DNA from: Azolla caroliniana
Lineage: Eukaryota; Polypodiophyta
Assembly (NCBI GenBank): GCA_043228905.1
Contig: JBHGNT010000011.1
Location: 1,550,001-1,614,000, forward strand
Reading direction: 5' to 3'
Length of the DNA: 64,000 nucleotides
Below, in pieces: positions 47,543 through 57,253 of this stretch. How positions within the stretch are numbered: the first letter of the stretch is position 1; each line of letters begins with the position of its first letter. The position numbers and the translations under genes were made by a program. The notes under the pieces were generated by a model. The model did no database searches. It worked only from the letters and a program-made list of their open reading frames with translations, and had not been told where the DNA came from.

Positions 47543-48418
47543 ACACCTTTGTCACGTACTTCTACTATGACAACCACAATAGCTTCTTCGACGGGTCCCA
47601 GATGATGTGCATTCCCAATATCTGTCTTGCCGAACCCAAGTCTTTCATTGAGAAGGTCCGGTTCAGAGCCTTCTTCAGCATCCGGATCTTGCCTTGGTCT
47701 TGTTCGACGATCAACATATCATCCACATATAGGAGGAGTATCAAGAAATCTCCTTCGTCGAATTTCTTCACAAACACACAGTGATCGGCCTGCGTCTTGT
47801 GGTACCCTTGGTCGGTCATGAAGGAGTCGAACTTCCGGTACCATTGCCGAGGAGCTTGCTTCAGTCTGTATAGGCTCTTCTTGAGCCGTCACACCAGGTG
47901 CTCCTTCCCTTTCTTCTCAAATCCTTCTTAGAGTTGATGCATGTAGATCTCCTCTTCGAGGTCACCATGGAGGAACGCCGTCTTCACGTCCAGTTGCTCT
48001 GGCTCAAGGTCCATGCTTGCCTCTATGCCCAATACCATCCGGATGGATGTCATCTTTACTACCGGGGTAAAGATCTCATCGAAATCCACTCCTTTCTTCT
48101 GTTGGAAGCCCTATACCTTGGTGGATTTCCGGCATCTCCTGGTTTGAATTTGTACACCCACTTGTTCCGGAGTGCTCTCTTCCCTTTCAGCAACTCCGTC
48201 AATTCATATGTGTGGTTCTCATGCAGGGAATCCATCTCATCCTGCATGGCACTCAACCACTTGCGGCTGTGGGTGTCTAGTTTTGCTTCTTCGAAGCTTT
48301 CCGACTCTCCCTCATCGGTTAGCAGCACATGCTCTGCATCCGGAAATCTCTGGGGGGCTCTTCTCTCTCAGAGTTTTATTAGTCGGTTCGGTTTCTTGTC
48401 CATATCCGGCTGGTTCGC
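47543..48418 (-). pseudogene. Copia-1 reverse transcriptase block
   Basis: On the - strand: KWLSAMQDEMDSLHENHTYEL and ALRNKWVYKFKPGDA (48120-48260), a frameshift, then the FLHGDLEEEIYM region, stops near 47885-47930, then HKTQADHCVFVKKFDEGDFLILLLYVDDMLIV (47700-47800), SMKDLGSARQILGMHI, and SKKLLWLSQ before the Copia-2 junction. It is a plant Copia RT with the YVDD box intact in sequence but not in a continuous frame. Confidence 0.88.
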
Positions 48419-48423
48419 CGAGT

Positions 48424-48630
48424 TGTTGGGAATAAAGGACCATCGTGCCTTTTATTAGTGCACGAGTGTGAACGCACTCGTAGCACATTGTTGACTTTTA
48501 TATACATAATATCTAAAAACCAAAAAAGAGGTACACTCTTTGTACCCAAGACAACGTGCATCTCTCTCTCTCACCCAAACTCTCTCCCTCTCTGTTTTTT
48601 ACCTAAACCCTAATCCTCATGCTGCCTTCA
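48424..48630 (+). repeat. Copia-3 5' LTR
   Basis: 207 bases from TGTTGGGAATAAAGG to GCTGCCTTCA. A TTTTATATACAT stretch at about 48497-48508 may be the TATA box. A short (CT)n and CCTAAACCCTAATCC lie near the end. Confidence 0.96.
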
Positions 48631-48633
48631 AAC

Positions 48634-48645
48634 TGGTATCAGAGC
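48634..48645 (+). other. Copia-3 primer-binding site
   Basis: TGGTATCAGAGC, a perfect complement of the 3' end of plant initiator tRNA-Met, begins three bases after the LTR. This is the standard Copia PBS. Confidence 0.95.
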
Positions 48646-48786
48646 AAAGTTTAGAGTTTTTTGCATAGCAGAGTTTAGGGTTTTCTGCAGCGCAGAGTTT
48701 AGGGTTTTTTGCAGAGCAGAGTTTAAGGTTTTCTACAGAGCAGATTTTAGGGTTTTTTGTAGATCAAAGTTTAGGGTTTTCTGCAG
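48643..48786 (+). repeat. Six 24-base tandem repeats overlapping the PBS
   Basis: Six exact-length 24-base units, consensus AGCAGAGTTTAGGGTTTTCTGCAG, start inside the last bases of the PBS and run to 48786. Units differ by a few bases. Four of six contain TTTAGGG, the plant telomere heptamer, but the period and context rule out a telomere. It lies in the untranslated leader of the element. Confidence 0.9.
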
Positions 48787-48841
48787 AGCACGTAATTTTT
48801 TCAGCAGAGCAAGTTTGGTCCTCCGTTTGGGCTAAGAAATC

Positions 48842-49867
48842 ATGACTAGCAGCAACGACAGTAGCCACCTTATGCACATCAAGAAGCTTGAGGGTGCACA
48901 TAACTTTGCGGTTTGGAAAAAGCAGTGCTATAACATCCTGCTGTAGAAGAAGCATGCAAAGCCTATTAAAGTCAAAGGGGTAAAGCCTACAGATATGGAC
49001 GAAGATGATTGGCAAGAGTTGAACGAGCTTGCACGCTTGACTATTGAGTTGTTGATTTCTGATGCCTTGCTTTTTAATATCGAAGGTTTGGACTCCGCCT
49101 ATTCTATATGGACTAGACTAGAGGAACTGTATGCCCAAAGGAAGACAACTAGCAAAGTTTATTGGCTTAAGAAACTTATGGATTTGTGTATGACAGAGGG
49201 CACACCCATGTCAACTCACTTGAGTGAGTTCAATTCCATTTTCAGCCAGTTGTTTGCCTTGAAATTCATCATTGATGATGAGTTTAAGGCCACATTTTTA
49301 CTTTGCACCTTGCCAGAAAGTTGGGATACTTTTTGGACTGCTATGAGCAATTCAAATGCGGTGCTTCTTTATGCCGATGTAGAGAGTTCTCTACTCATGG
49401 AAGAGATGAGTAAGCAAAACAATGCATCCAATAAGTCCTCTAGTGCGTTGCATATGAGGGGTAGGTCACAACAAAGAGGAAAATCTGATAGTTATGGCCG
49501 TAGTAAATCACGTGGTAAATATGTAGAATGCCATCGCTGTGATTGTTTCAAATGGAAGAAAGAGAAAGGAAAGGGCAAGAAGATAGATGACATAGAAGAA
49601 AAGAGAGACATTCAACTAAGGAAAGGCAATACTAAAATTGAAAAGGTGAATGTAGCCACTCATGATAGTGATAGTGGAAATGATGTACTCTTTGTTTCAT
49701 CATGCCATAGAGAACATGCTTTACTTGCAGATACGGATGGTGACATGCACACTTGGATACTCGATTCCGATGCTTCTTTTCACGTTACCCCTCATCGTGA
49801 GTGGTTTTTCAGATTACATAGGGGGTCAACATGGTGTTGTCCATCTTGGGGACAATTATGCATGTGA
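48842..49867 (+). pseudogene. Copia-3 gag and start of protease
   Basis: ATG at 48842 begins MTSSNDSSHLMHIKKLEGA; a TAG interrupts at 48944-48946 and the same frame then stays open to 49867. UBN2-type Gag with WTRLEELYAQRK and LLCTLPESWDTFWTAM. The zinc knuckle is damaged (ECHRCDCFKWKK). A protease site follows as ILDSDASFHVTPHREW: the catalytic DSG is DSD. A frameshift occurs at about 49805-49830. Confidence 0.9.
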
Positions 49868-50158
49868 AATTGCAAGTATTGGCATTGTGCAATTATAGTT
49901 TCAACATGGTTCTGCTTTCACACTTCAGCATGTACGGCATGTACCTCAACTCAAGAAGAGCTTGATTAGCACAGAACATCTAGATGATGATGGATTTCAC
50001 ACAAACTTTGGTGATGGGAAATGGAAGATTTGTAAAGGATCTAGAGTTATTGCCAAGGGTACTAAAAGTGATACTTTGTATCCTCTCCATGTATCTAGTG
50101 TGAGTGACCATGTTGTTGCCATAACCGAGCAACCCAGTGTTTCTTTGTGGCATGGTTG
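49830..50158 (+). pseudogene. Copia-3 protease end and GAG-pre-integrase
   Basis: Shifted frame continues GGQHGVVHLGDNYACEI and, after a TAG near 49898, FTLQHVRHVPQLKKSLISTEHLDDDG, GDGKWKICKGSRVIAKG and SVSLWHG, where Copia-4 inserted. The next residues (LGHMSETGMK) are found on the far side at 55798. Confidence 0.88.
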
Positions 50159-50251
50159 TGTTGGGGACAAGGCCGTCAATGCGGAAGTGCAAGCAACATT
50201 CGTGATGAAGGAATCTGCGTATGCATGAGCAAGTTAGACACAGAGGGAGAG

Positions 50252-50302
<51 letters not shown>

Positions 50303-50497
50303 CACAAAGGAAACGTTATATTCCAATAGCAACTGTTACAAATGACAAAACAACAACCTTCACTAAAGGTTACAAAGTCACTTTATATAGTGACTATCCT
50401 AGGGCAACTACTCTTTATGCTATTTATAGAAATAGCCTGAACTTGGGCTGTCCAAAGGGACAATGTGAATACGGCCATTATACACTCGTATTGGACA
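50159..50497 (-). repeat. Copia-4 3' LTR with (GA)n tract
   Basis: 339 bases beginning TGTTGGGGACAAGG and ending TTGGACA. It contains a (GA)n tract at about 50248-50301, longer than in the other LTR, which accounts for most of the length difference. Confidence 0.94.
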
Positions 50498-50697
50498 CTC
50501 CCCCGTAATGGGCGTATACATGGGTTATCTTAAAGAATTACAGGTGTATATACAAGGTTTATCGGACAGATCGGTTTTGTCAGAGTCGGCAAGATCCGAA
50601 GATAGAAGACCCAATCGGTCGGGTCGGAAGAGCTAAAGCCGATCCTCAGAGAACCGATGTCGGTGGTCCGAAACCATCATGTGTTGTGTGTCCAACT

Positions 50698-51533
50698 TTA
50701 ACCGGACTGATTTTTTGTTACGCCCATTTGGTGCCGAAGGGACCGGAAACGATCCGCCGAAAGACACTTGGTCATTCTATCTACGACATTATTGGTTGTG
50801 GATATCTTCTCGAGACCGATTTTCCCTGAAATGACACAGTCCCGAACGAAGTGATATCGAATGTCGATATGCTTAGAGGCGTTGTGGTGAACTGGATTTT
50901 TTGACAAAGCAAAAACACCCTGACTGTTGCTGTAGACAACTAGAGCCGAGTCGGAGTCGACCTGTCGAAACGTGTGCGCCAGCCGACCGAGACATAAAGC
51001 TTCTTTTGCTGTGTCGGACACAACTACATATTCTGCTTTGGTCGTTGAGGTGGCTGTGCACTCCTGATGTTTTGACTTCCACGAGATTGCTCCATTGCCG
51101 AATTTGAAACATTATCCGGTTGTTGATTTCCGACTGTCCACACAGCCGACGAAGTCCGAGTTGGTGTACCGACTACGCCTGAGGTTGAGTTCGGGCCGAA
51201 AAGAATGCCATGGTCTTTTGTGCCAGCTAGATATCTGAACACATGCTTGACTACGTTCCAGTGCGATCGGCCGGGATTGTGCATGAATCTGCTGACGACT
51301 CCTACGGCGTGAGAAATATCAGACCGTGTCGCGACCATCGCGTACATGAGGGAGCCGACTGCCGGTACATACGGTACTGACTTCATATCTTCCCCCTCCG
51401 GACCGGATGTCGGACAATCTCGATGAGACAGCCGAAGGTTAATGGGGAGCGGGGTTGAAGCAGGCTTGGCTGATTGCATGTTGAAGCGTTCTAAGACACG
51501 TTCGATGTAGTCGGTTTGAGACAAGAAAAGTTG
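50698..51533 (-). pseudogene. Copia-4 RT end and RNase H
   Basis: On the - strand: QTDYIERVLERFNMQSAKPASTPLP, VPYVPAVGSLMYAMVATRSDISHAV, HVFRYLAGTKDHGI, a frameshift near 51100-51170, then DSDSALVVYSNSQGVFALSKNPVHHNASKHIDIRYHFVRD, the RNase H core. The core Asp of the usual CDNQ motif reads SNSQ here. It ends with CLSADRFRSLRHQMGV. Confidence 0.87.
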
Positions 51534-52557
51534 TCATGTATCGCGAGACCGACTAATCTTCATACCAAGTATGTGTCTTGCCGGACCGAGGTCCTTCATG
51601 GAAAACTTCAACCGCAGTTGCCGAACGAGTTCGGTGAGCTCTCCGCCATGCCGATCGGAGAGTAGCATGTCGTCCACGTAGATGATGAGGAAGACGGGAG
51701 ACCCGTCTTGATCTGTTTTGGTGAAGAGACAGTGGTCCTCGTCGCTCTTTGAGAAGCCGACCGATTGGATGAAGTCGTCGAACTTCTTGTACCACTGTCG
51801 GGGTGCCTGTTTCAGGCCGCATTTGCCGAACGAGTTCGGTGAGCTCTCCGCCAAACCGACCGGAGAGTAGCATGTCGTCCACGTAGATGATGAGGAAGAT
51901 GGGAGACCTGTCTTGATCTGTTTTGGTGAAGAGACAGTGGTCCTCGTCACTCTTTGAGAAGCCGACCGATTGGATGAAGTCGTCGAACTTCTTGTACAAC
52001 TGTCGGGGTGCCTGTTTCAGGCCGTAGAGACTCTTATTGAGTCGGCATACTAGATGTTCCTGGCCGGATGCGACAAAGCCTTTCGGCTGGTCCATATAGA
52101 TTTCCTCCTATAGGTCACCATGGAGGAATGCCGTTTTTACATCTAGCTGAATCAGCTCCAAGTTGTCGGCGGCCACGACGCCGAGCATGAAACGAAGGGT
52201 CGTCATTTTCACCATTGGTGAAAAGATTTCGTAGAAGTCGACGCCATATTCTTGTCAAAATCCTTTTGCAACTAATCTGGCCTTGTACTTTGGGGTGGTC
52301 GAGTCGGACGTCTCTTTTAGTCGATAGACCCACTTACACGGAAGAGCACGTCGATTCTTCGGTAATTCGACCAAGTCCCAAGTCTTGTTTGCCCGAATGG
52401 AGTGCATTTCCGACTCCATCGCCAGAAGCCATGTGGTTGAATCGGCAGATTCCGTTGCTTCTTCGTAAGACGTTGGTAAAAAAAATTCCGGGAGAGTACC
52501 TCTCCGGAGGTTGCGACAGTCTCTCGGATTTGCGAGGTATGACTGGACTAGTCGCAC
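51534..52557 (-). pseudogene. Copia-4 reverse transcriptase with internal duplication
   Basis: On the - strand RT begins with WLLAMESEMHSIRANKTWDLVELPKN and LPCKWVYRLKE (52320-52460), is interrupted by stops near 52115-52255, then MDQPKGFVASGQEHLVCRLNKSLYGLKQAPRQ. From GLKQAPRQ on, the next 68 residues, including the catalytic IIYVDDMLL box, occur twice because of a tandem duplication (51618-52027). RT cannot be read in one frame. Confidence 0.88.
51618..52027 (-). repeat. 205-base tandem duplication inside Copia-4 RT
   Basis: Copies at 51618-51822 and 51823-52027 share TTGCCGAACGAGTTCGGTGA at their left ends and TGCCTGTTTCAGGCCG at their right ends and differ at roughly ten positions. 205 is not a multiple of three, so the duplication itself shifts the frame and duplicates the YVDD box. 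Confidence 0.93.
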
Positions 52558-52780
52558 TGGGTGTCAATGTTGGATGGTTGAGAGCCGAGCCATTCGGCTG
52601 TACCGAATCGGTGGATTCGGTGTGAGAGTTGTCGGTTACCCATGAAACCGATCTCGTGTTGTGGGGTAGGCCATCATGAAGGGTTGGCACTTCGGAAAAT
52701 ATTACCGTTTTATGCATAGCCGTCTCGTTGAACACGACGTCAGAACTTTAGACGATTTGTCTGTGCTCGGGGTCCCAGAG

Positions 52781-53755
52781 TCAGTATCCAATCTCACCGT
52801 CGGGTCCATATCCAAGAAAAACACATTTCCTTGACCTTGGTTCAAGTTTCCGGCGGTCGTCTTTTGGTATGAGAGCATACGCCTCGCAATAGAAGATCCT
52901 CAGTTTGTCATAATTCGGCTTATTGCCGGTCCATATTTCCTGAGGTATTTGAAGTCCTAGAGGTCTACATGGCGACATATTTATTATGTGTAGTGCCGTA
53001 AGTAGAGCCTCCGCCTAGAAGCCATCCTGCAGTCGGGAGTGTTGGAGCATGGATACTACGCGTTCTTGAATCGTCCGATTCATGCGTTTAGCAATTCCGT
53101 TCTGCTCCGGACTATAGGGTGCCGTATATTCACATCAAATGCCGTGTTCCCAGCAGAATTTGACGAATTCTTTAGACTTGAATTCTCCTCCATTGTTGGT
53201 TCGGAGACATTTCAGTTTCCGACCGGTCTGATTTTCGACCATTGCAAGCCATTCGGAGAAGATCGAGAACACCCGATCTTTGGTTCTGATGGGGTAAGCC
53301 CACACCTTCCGAGTCGAGTCGTCAATAAAACTGACTAAGTACGAAGCACCGCCGAGAGATTGATGTGGCATAGGGCCACAGACGTCTGAGTGGACCAAAT
53401 CGAGGGGACTCGATTCTCTTGGTGCTGATGTCGGGTGTGATGTGGCTACCTGTTTGCCGTACTGACAATGCTCGCAGAATTGGTGATCCAAGAAGGAGAG
53501 TTTGGGGATGTAACTGGCTTTGGAAAGGTGCGTTATGCCGGCCTTGCTGATGTGTCCAAGTCGTCCGTGCCATAACGATGACACGGGGATATCAACCAAA
53601 AATAAGTCACCCTCTTTGAGTGTGACATATAAAGGATACAAGGGATGTACCTTTGGTCCTCGAGCAAGCAGGAGGTTCCCTTTGTGGAGTGTCCACCCTC
53701 CTGATGAGAATCCGACATGGATGCCAGCTTCGTCAAGTTGTCCAACTAAGATCAA
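52781..53755 (-). pseudogene. Copia-4 GAG-pre-integrase and integrase
   Basis: On the - strand: SLWHGRLGHISKAGI ... HCQYGKQV zinc region, DLVHSDVCGPMPHQS (first catalytic Asp), VSFIDDSTRKVWAYPIRTKD, then CLRTNNGGEF, where the second catalytic Asp is Asn, and NGIAKRMNRT, where the catalytic Glu is Lys. After a stop near 53020 the C-terminal part (INMSPCRPLGLQIPQEIWTG, KCVFLGYGPDGEIGY) runs to 52781. Two of three catalytic positions are lost. Confidence 0.88.
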
Positions 53756-53779
53756 GGGTCTTGAAAGCTCAGGAACGTG

Positions 53780-54043
53780 TCAGACGTTGTGTAGTACGAG
53801 TGTAGAGCCTCCCAGAAGATTGAGCTCTACGGTGCCGATTCCGATTATAGCACAGTGCTGCGAGTTTCCGACTCGAACTGAGTCGGAGTGCCGGTCCGAG
53901 TATTGCCGAAACTGAGATCGGTGAGGTGTCACATGATACGATGCGCCCGAGTCTAGGAGCCATGTGCTCGACTCCTTAGTTGTAAGCAGAACTTCTGATT
54001 TGAATGGGTTCCCTATGGACAGTATGTTCGGGTCGGTCGTCAA
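53780..54043 (-). pseudogene. Copia-4 protease region
   Basis: Contains the aspartic-protease site TWLLDSGASYHVTPHRSQF near 53905-53965 with an intact DSGAS motif. It is closed by a TGA at 53780. It follows gag after a break near 54044-54106. Confidence 0.85.
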
Positions 54044-54106
54044 AATTTCGGCTGAAGAGCTGACGTAGTTGATCTCCTCATGTCGGCTACTCTTCTGATC
54101 TGCTCT

Positions 54107-54886
54107 CTAAGCTTTGTGGGTTTTTGCTTTGAGTGCTCGGCAGTCGGCTTTGATGTGTCCCGGTTTCTTGCAGTAGTTGCAGATTCGGTTGTCCCAGGAC
54201 TTGCTCCGGCTTCGTTGATTGTTCGGCGGTCGGGAAGAACTTCTTCCCCGGTTGTTCGATCGGTCGGTCGAACCTTGTACTACGTAAGCTTCATCTGCCA
54301 AGTCTTTGGCGAAAGACTTTCTCCGAGCTACTTCAGTCAGGATTGCGCTCGTGACTTCGGAGTACTTAACTACAACTGTTGAAGCATTGCACATGGTTGT
54401 AACAAAAGTTTCCCATGAAGAGGGGAGACTACTCATGAATATCATTGCTCTGAGTTCATCCTCGATTGCCATCCCCTGAGACAAGATTTGGGAGCTTATG
54501 CTTTCGTACTCGTTGAGGTGTGCCTGAACCGAATCGGATTCTTTCATCCGCAAGTTGTAGAGGCGCTGAATCAGATACATGTTCGTTACGACAACCTTCT
54601 TTTCACAAGTTTCCGACAGTGTTTTCCAAAGTTCAAACACTGTTATGCATGATTGCACTGTGAAGTACACTGACTCCGACAAGTGCATCCGAATCGTGGT
54701 GCGGACGATTCTGTCCAGCTTTAGCCACTCGTTTGCCTCGTATGCTTCTGGAGGGTTTTCATTCTCAATCGGGTCTATCTGAACCTTGACTATGAGATAG
54801 TCCTGCATTTGTTCCTTCCAGAAGTTGAAGTTTGAACCGACGAACCTCCTTAGACTCATCTCCGATGAGCCGGATGTTGATGCCAT
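54107..54886 (-). CDS. Copia-4 gag
   Basis: A complete-looking 259-codon Gag frame from MASTSGSSEMSLRRFVGSNF to the stop. It has the UBN2-type Gag domain (WKTLSETCEKK, YNLRMKESDSVQAHLNEYESI, MSSLPSSWETFVTTM) and an intact CX2CX4HX4C zinc knuckle CNYCKKPGHIKADC near 54143-54184. It forms the virus-like particle and binds element RNA. It is the best preserved Copia frame in the window, and the gag fragment at 28725-29118 is clearly related. Confidence 0.92.
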   Translation of the reverse strand: MASTSGSSEMSLRRFVGSNFNFWKEQMQDYLIVKVQIDPIENENPPEAYEANEWLKLDRIVRTTIRMHLSESVYFTVQSCITVFELWKTLSETCEKKVVVTNMYLIQRLYNLRMKESDSVQAHLNEYESISSQILSQGMAIEDELRAMIFMSSLPSSWETFVTTMCNASTVVVKYSEVTSAILTEVARRKSFAKDLADEAYVVQGSTDRSNNRGRSSSRPPNNQRSRSKSWDNRICNYCKKPGHIKADCRALKAKTHKA

Positions 54887-55450
54887 CTGCTTTGGTTTCG
54901 GTTGGTAAGACTTGGTTCGGAGTTGACTACGAACCTTAGTGGGGTGCAGCTAGTCGGCTCACTCGATATCGTTCTAGTCGGTTTTGAACCCGAGTAGGTT
55001 TGGTTTCGGATACATGTTGCTGAACTTGCTCGGAGTGACTCCGGTAACTTGAGGGACAAAACTGGCTAGTCTTCCCAAATGTTGCCGAGTCGGAGTGAGC
55101 CCGGTTAGCTTCCGATTGTATGCCAAATACCGATTACACGAAACTGATTGTTTGGGCCGATTCTGCTTCGGATGACTGCAACGATGAGAGGGACGGATCC
55201 AACTGATCCTCCCAAATGTCGATCAGCCGAGTGAAGCACGAACTGGTTGGTTCTTGCTCAAGGAGCTCCCCTCAAGCGGATACAATCACAGGAACAGAGT
55301 ACAATCGACTAGCTTACTCCAATTTGTGATTTAACACAGTGAGATGCAAGCTTTTTGTTTTTCTTCTCCCTTCTTTGTTCTTCAAAGAAAACAAAAACAG
55401 AATGTTGTGTTGTGCGATGACGGCCGGCAGCGGGTTGAAGAACCTCCAAC
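54887..55450 (-). other. Copia-4 leader between gag and PBS
   Basis: About 560 bases of untranslated leader in element orientation, rich in CGGTTGG, CGGAGTG and AACTGG words, with no long frame. Such length is within the range of Copia leaders. Confidence 0.6.
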
Positions 55451-55462
55451 GCTCTGATACCA
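55451..55462 (-). other. Copia-4 primer-binding site
   Basis: GCTCTGATACCA is TGGTATCAGAGC on the - strand, the initiator-Met PBS, two bases from the LTR. Confidence 0.93.
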
Positions 55463-55464
55463 AA

Positions 55465-55555
55465 TGTTGGGGACAAGGCCGTCAATGCGGAAGTGCAAGC
55501 AACATTCGTGATGAAGGAATCTGTGTAAGCATGAGCAAGTTAGACACACAGAGAG

Positions 55556-55593
<38 letters not shown>

Positions 55594-55788
55594 CATAAAG
55601 GAAACGTTATATTCCAATAACAACCGTTACAAATGACGAAACAACAACCTTCACTAAAGGTTACAAAGTCACTTTATATAGTGACTATCCTAGGGCAACT
55701 ACCCTTTATGCTATTTACAGAAATAGCCCGAACTTGGGCTGTCCAAAGGGACAGTGTGAATACGGATATTATACACTCGTATTCGACA
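55465..55788 (-). repeat. Copia-4 5' LTR
   Basis: 324 bases beginning TGTTGGGGACAAGG and ending TTCGACA, with a (GA)n tract of about 32 bases at 55559-55592. It is a close copy of 50159-50497. Confidence 0.94.
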
Positions 55789-55797
55789 GTCTGGTTG

Positions 55798-56210
55798 GGA
55801 CACATGAGTGAAACTGGTATGAAAGTATTGCCTCGTTTGGGTTACTTGCCATGTCTTCGTTATGCTAATTTTGAACATTGTGATAATTGCATTTATGGTA
55901 AACATGTACAAACATCTCATAACAAGTCTCTTTCGCTGAAGTCATCCCTGCTTGAATTAGTACATTTTGATGTATGTTAGATGCCACGGCTATCATTAGG
56001 GGGAAAGAAATACTTAGTCACTTTTGTTGATGATGCTACACGGAAGGTATGGGTTTACCCTATTCGTAGCAAGGATGAAGTGCTTGACAAGTTTTGAATA
56101 TTTTTGGCATTAGTTGAGAATCAAATTGATAAGACACTTAAGTGTCTTCGCTCTGACAATGGTGGGGAATATGTGTCCAAGGCTTTTCAAGCATTTTGTG
56201 ACAACAAAGG
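55798..56210 (+). pseudogene. Copia-3 integrase, N-terminal part
   Basis: Reads LGHMSETGMKVLPRLGYLPCL, CDNCIYGKHVQTSH, LLELVHFDVC (first catalytic Asp), a TAG at 55978-55980, FVDDATRKVWVYPIRSKDEV, a TGA at 56095-56097, then CLRSDNGGEYVSKAF (second catalytic Asp) and FCDNK, where the solo LTR inserted. Domain order is normal. Confidence 0.9.
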
Positions 56211-56632
56211 TGTTGAGTGGCAAGCTCAATTGGAGCCGGATCGGCTGAATAAGCCTGAGCCGGTGAGCGAGACAGATAGGTGAGCCGGTGAGCACCCGGT
56301 GAGCAAAGAGCCGGTGAGCTGGGGAGATGGTTAGCCGGATCCATCAGTAACCGGAAGCCTAGTAGCAGATAGACTATTAGGGAGTTATTACTCTCGTAGT
56401 TAGTGTCAGACGCTCGAGTGATCATTGAAGTACACCATACTTCTGTAAGTCCGTATGGACTTGTATAAAAGTGTTCGCTGAACACATACTATGTACAGAG
56501 TGTTGATATAATTTTTTGAATAGTGATTTTCTTTCTGCTCTCTCTGTCTCTCCCACGTACTGTTAAGCTCTTCATTAAACCTGTTCTCTGTTTTCTGTTT
56601 TCTATTGCTTCCGCACACTATTTGTTTTTACA
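56211..56632 (+). repeat. Solo LTR, 422 bases
   Basis: A lone LTR-like segment, TGTTGAGTGG at the left and TTTTTACA at the right, flanked by AAAGG at 56206-56210 and 56633-56637. Removing it and one AAAGG restores the integrase reading of Copia-3. It has a TATA box (GTATAAAAGT, 56463-56472) and a run of CCGGTGAGC repeats upstream. It arose by recombination between the two LTRs of a lost element; no other copy is in this window, so its superfamily is unknown. Confidence 0.92.
56250..56322 (+). repeat. CCGGTGAGC repeats in the solo LTR
   Basis: Four copies of CCGGTGAGC, three preceded by GAG (GAGCCGGTGAGC), lie about 150-210 bases upstream of the LTR's TATA box. The position fits U3 enhancer repeats. 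Confidence 0.8.
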
Positions 56633-56637
56633 AAAGG

Positions 56638-57253
56638 GATAAAGAGGGAACTCACTGCCCCTTATAATCCCCCCCAAAATGGATTTGTAGAGTGTATGAA
56701 TCAGACTATTCAAGATAAGGTTTGTACTATGCTATCTCATGCTGCGTTACCCCATGGTTTTTGGGCAGAGGCTGTTATGACAGTTGTTCACTTGATGAAT
56801 TGGTTACCTAACAGGTCTTTGGGAGGGGGAATACCCCAAGAAGCGTGGTCGGGCAAGCCACCTTCATATGCTCACTTGAAAGTGTTTGGATGTGAGGCTT
56901 TTGTGCACATTCGTAAAGAGGAACACAACAAACTTGAGCCAAAGTCCTGCAAATGTATTTTCCTAGGATATAGTGACGAGGGTGAAATGGGGTATAGATT
57001 GTGGGATCGTGAGAAAAGAAAAATAGTACGCAGCAATGATGTTATCTTCCGGGAAAATCGCATGCATAAACAACCCGAAAAGACTAAGGAAGTACGTAGG
57101 GTTGTATTTCGAGAAGAAATACCTTTTAGACAGGAAAATGTGCCCGCTATACAGCAACAAACACCTGTTGTAAACTTACCTGCAAATGCAGAAAATAAGG
57201 TTGGAAATGATCAACCAGCCTTTGCCAATAATGATGAGCCACCAAATGTGTAG
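56638..57253 (+). pseudogene. Copia-3 integrase, C-terminal part
   Basis: Continues GIKRELTAPYNPPQNGFVE (catalytic Glu), MNQTIQDKVCTMLSHAALPHGFW, WSGKPPSYAHLKVFGCEAFVH, CKCIFLGYSDEGEMGYRLWD and SNDVIFRE, then a low-complexity linker closed by TAG at 57251. All three catalytic residues of the domain are present in sequence, but upstream stops break the polyprotein. Confidence 0.9.

Larger units (their letters stand above)
50159..55788 (-). mobile_element. Copia-4: Ty1/Copia element, all regions present, disabled
   Basis: A - strand Copia element of 5.6 kb with LTRs 50159-50497 and 55465-55788. The PBS (reverse complement at 55451-55462) adjoins the right LTR and a GGGGGAG polypurine tract adjoins the left. 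Flanks GGTTG (50154-50158) and GTCTG (55789-55793) are an imperfect five-base TSD. Rejoining at this point restores continuity of the Copia-3 sequence. Gag is a single open frame; protease-integrase and RT are broken by frameshifts, stops and a 205-base duplication. Confidence 0.93.

Noticed and set aside
48634-48645. tRNA-like TGGTATCAGAGC sequences here and at 55451-55462 and 46921-46932
   Set aside because: They are primer-binding sites complementary to initiator tRNA-Met, not tRNA genes; no cloverleaf surrounds them.
48602-48786. CCCTAAA and TTTAGGG words suggesting a telomere or interstitial telomeric repeat
   Set aside because: The TTTAGGG words are part of a 24-base unit in a Copia leader, and the CCCTAA words lie inside its LTR. 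There is no heptamer array.
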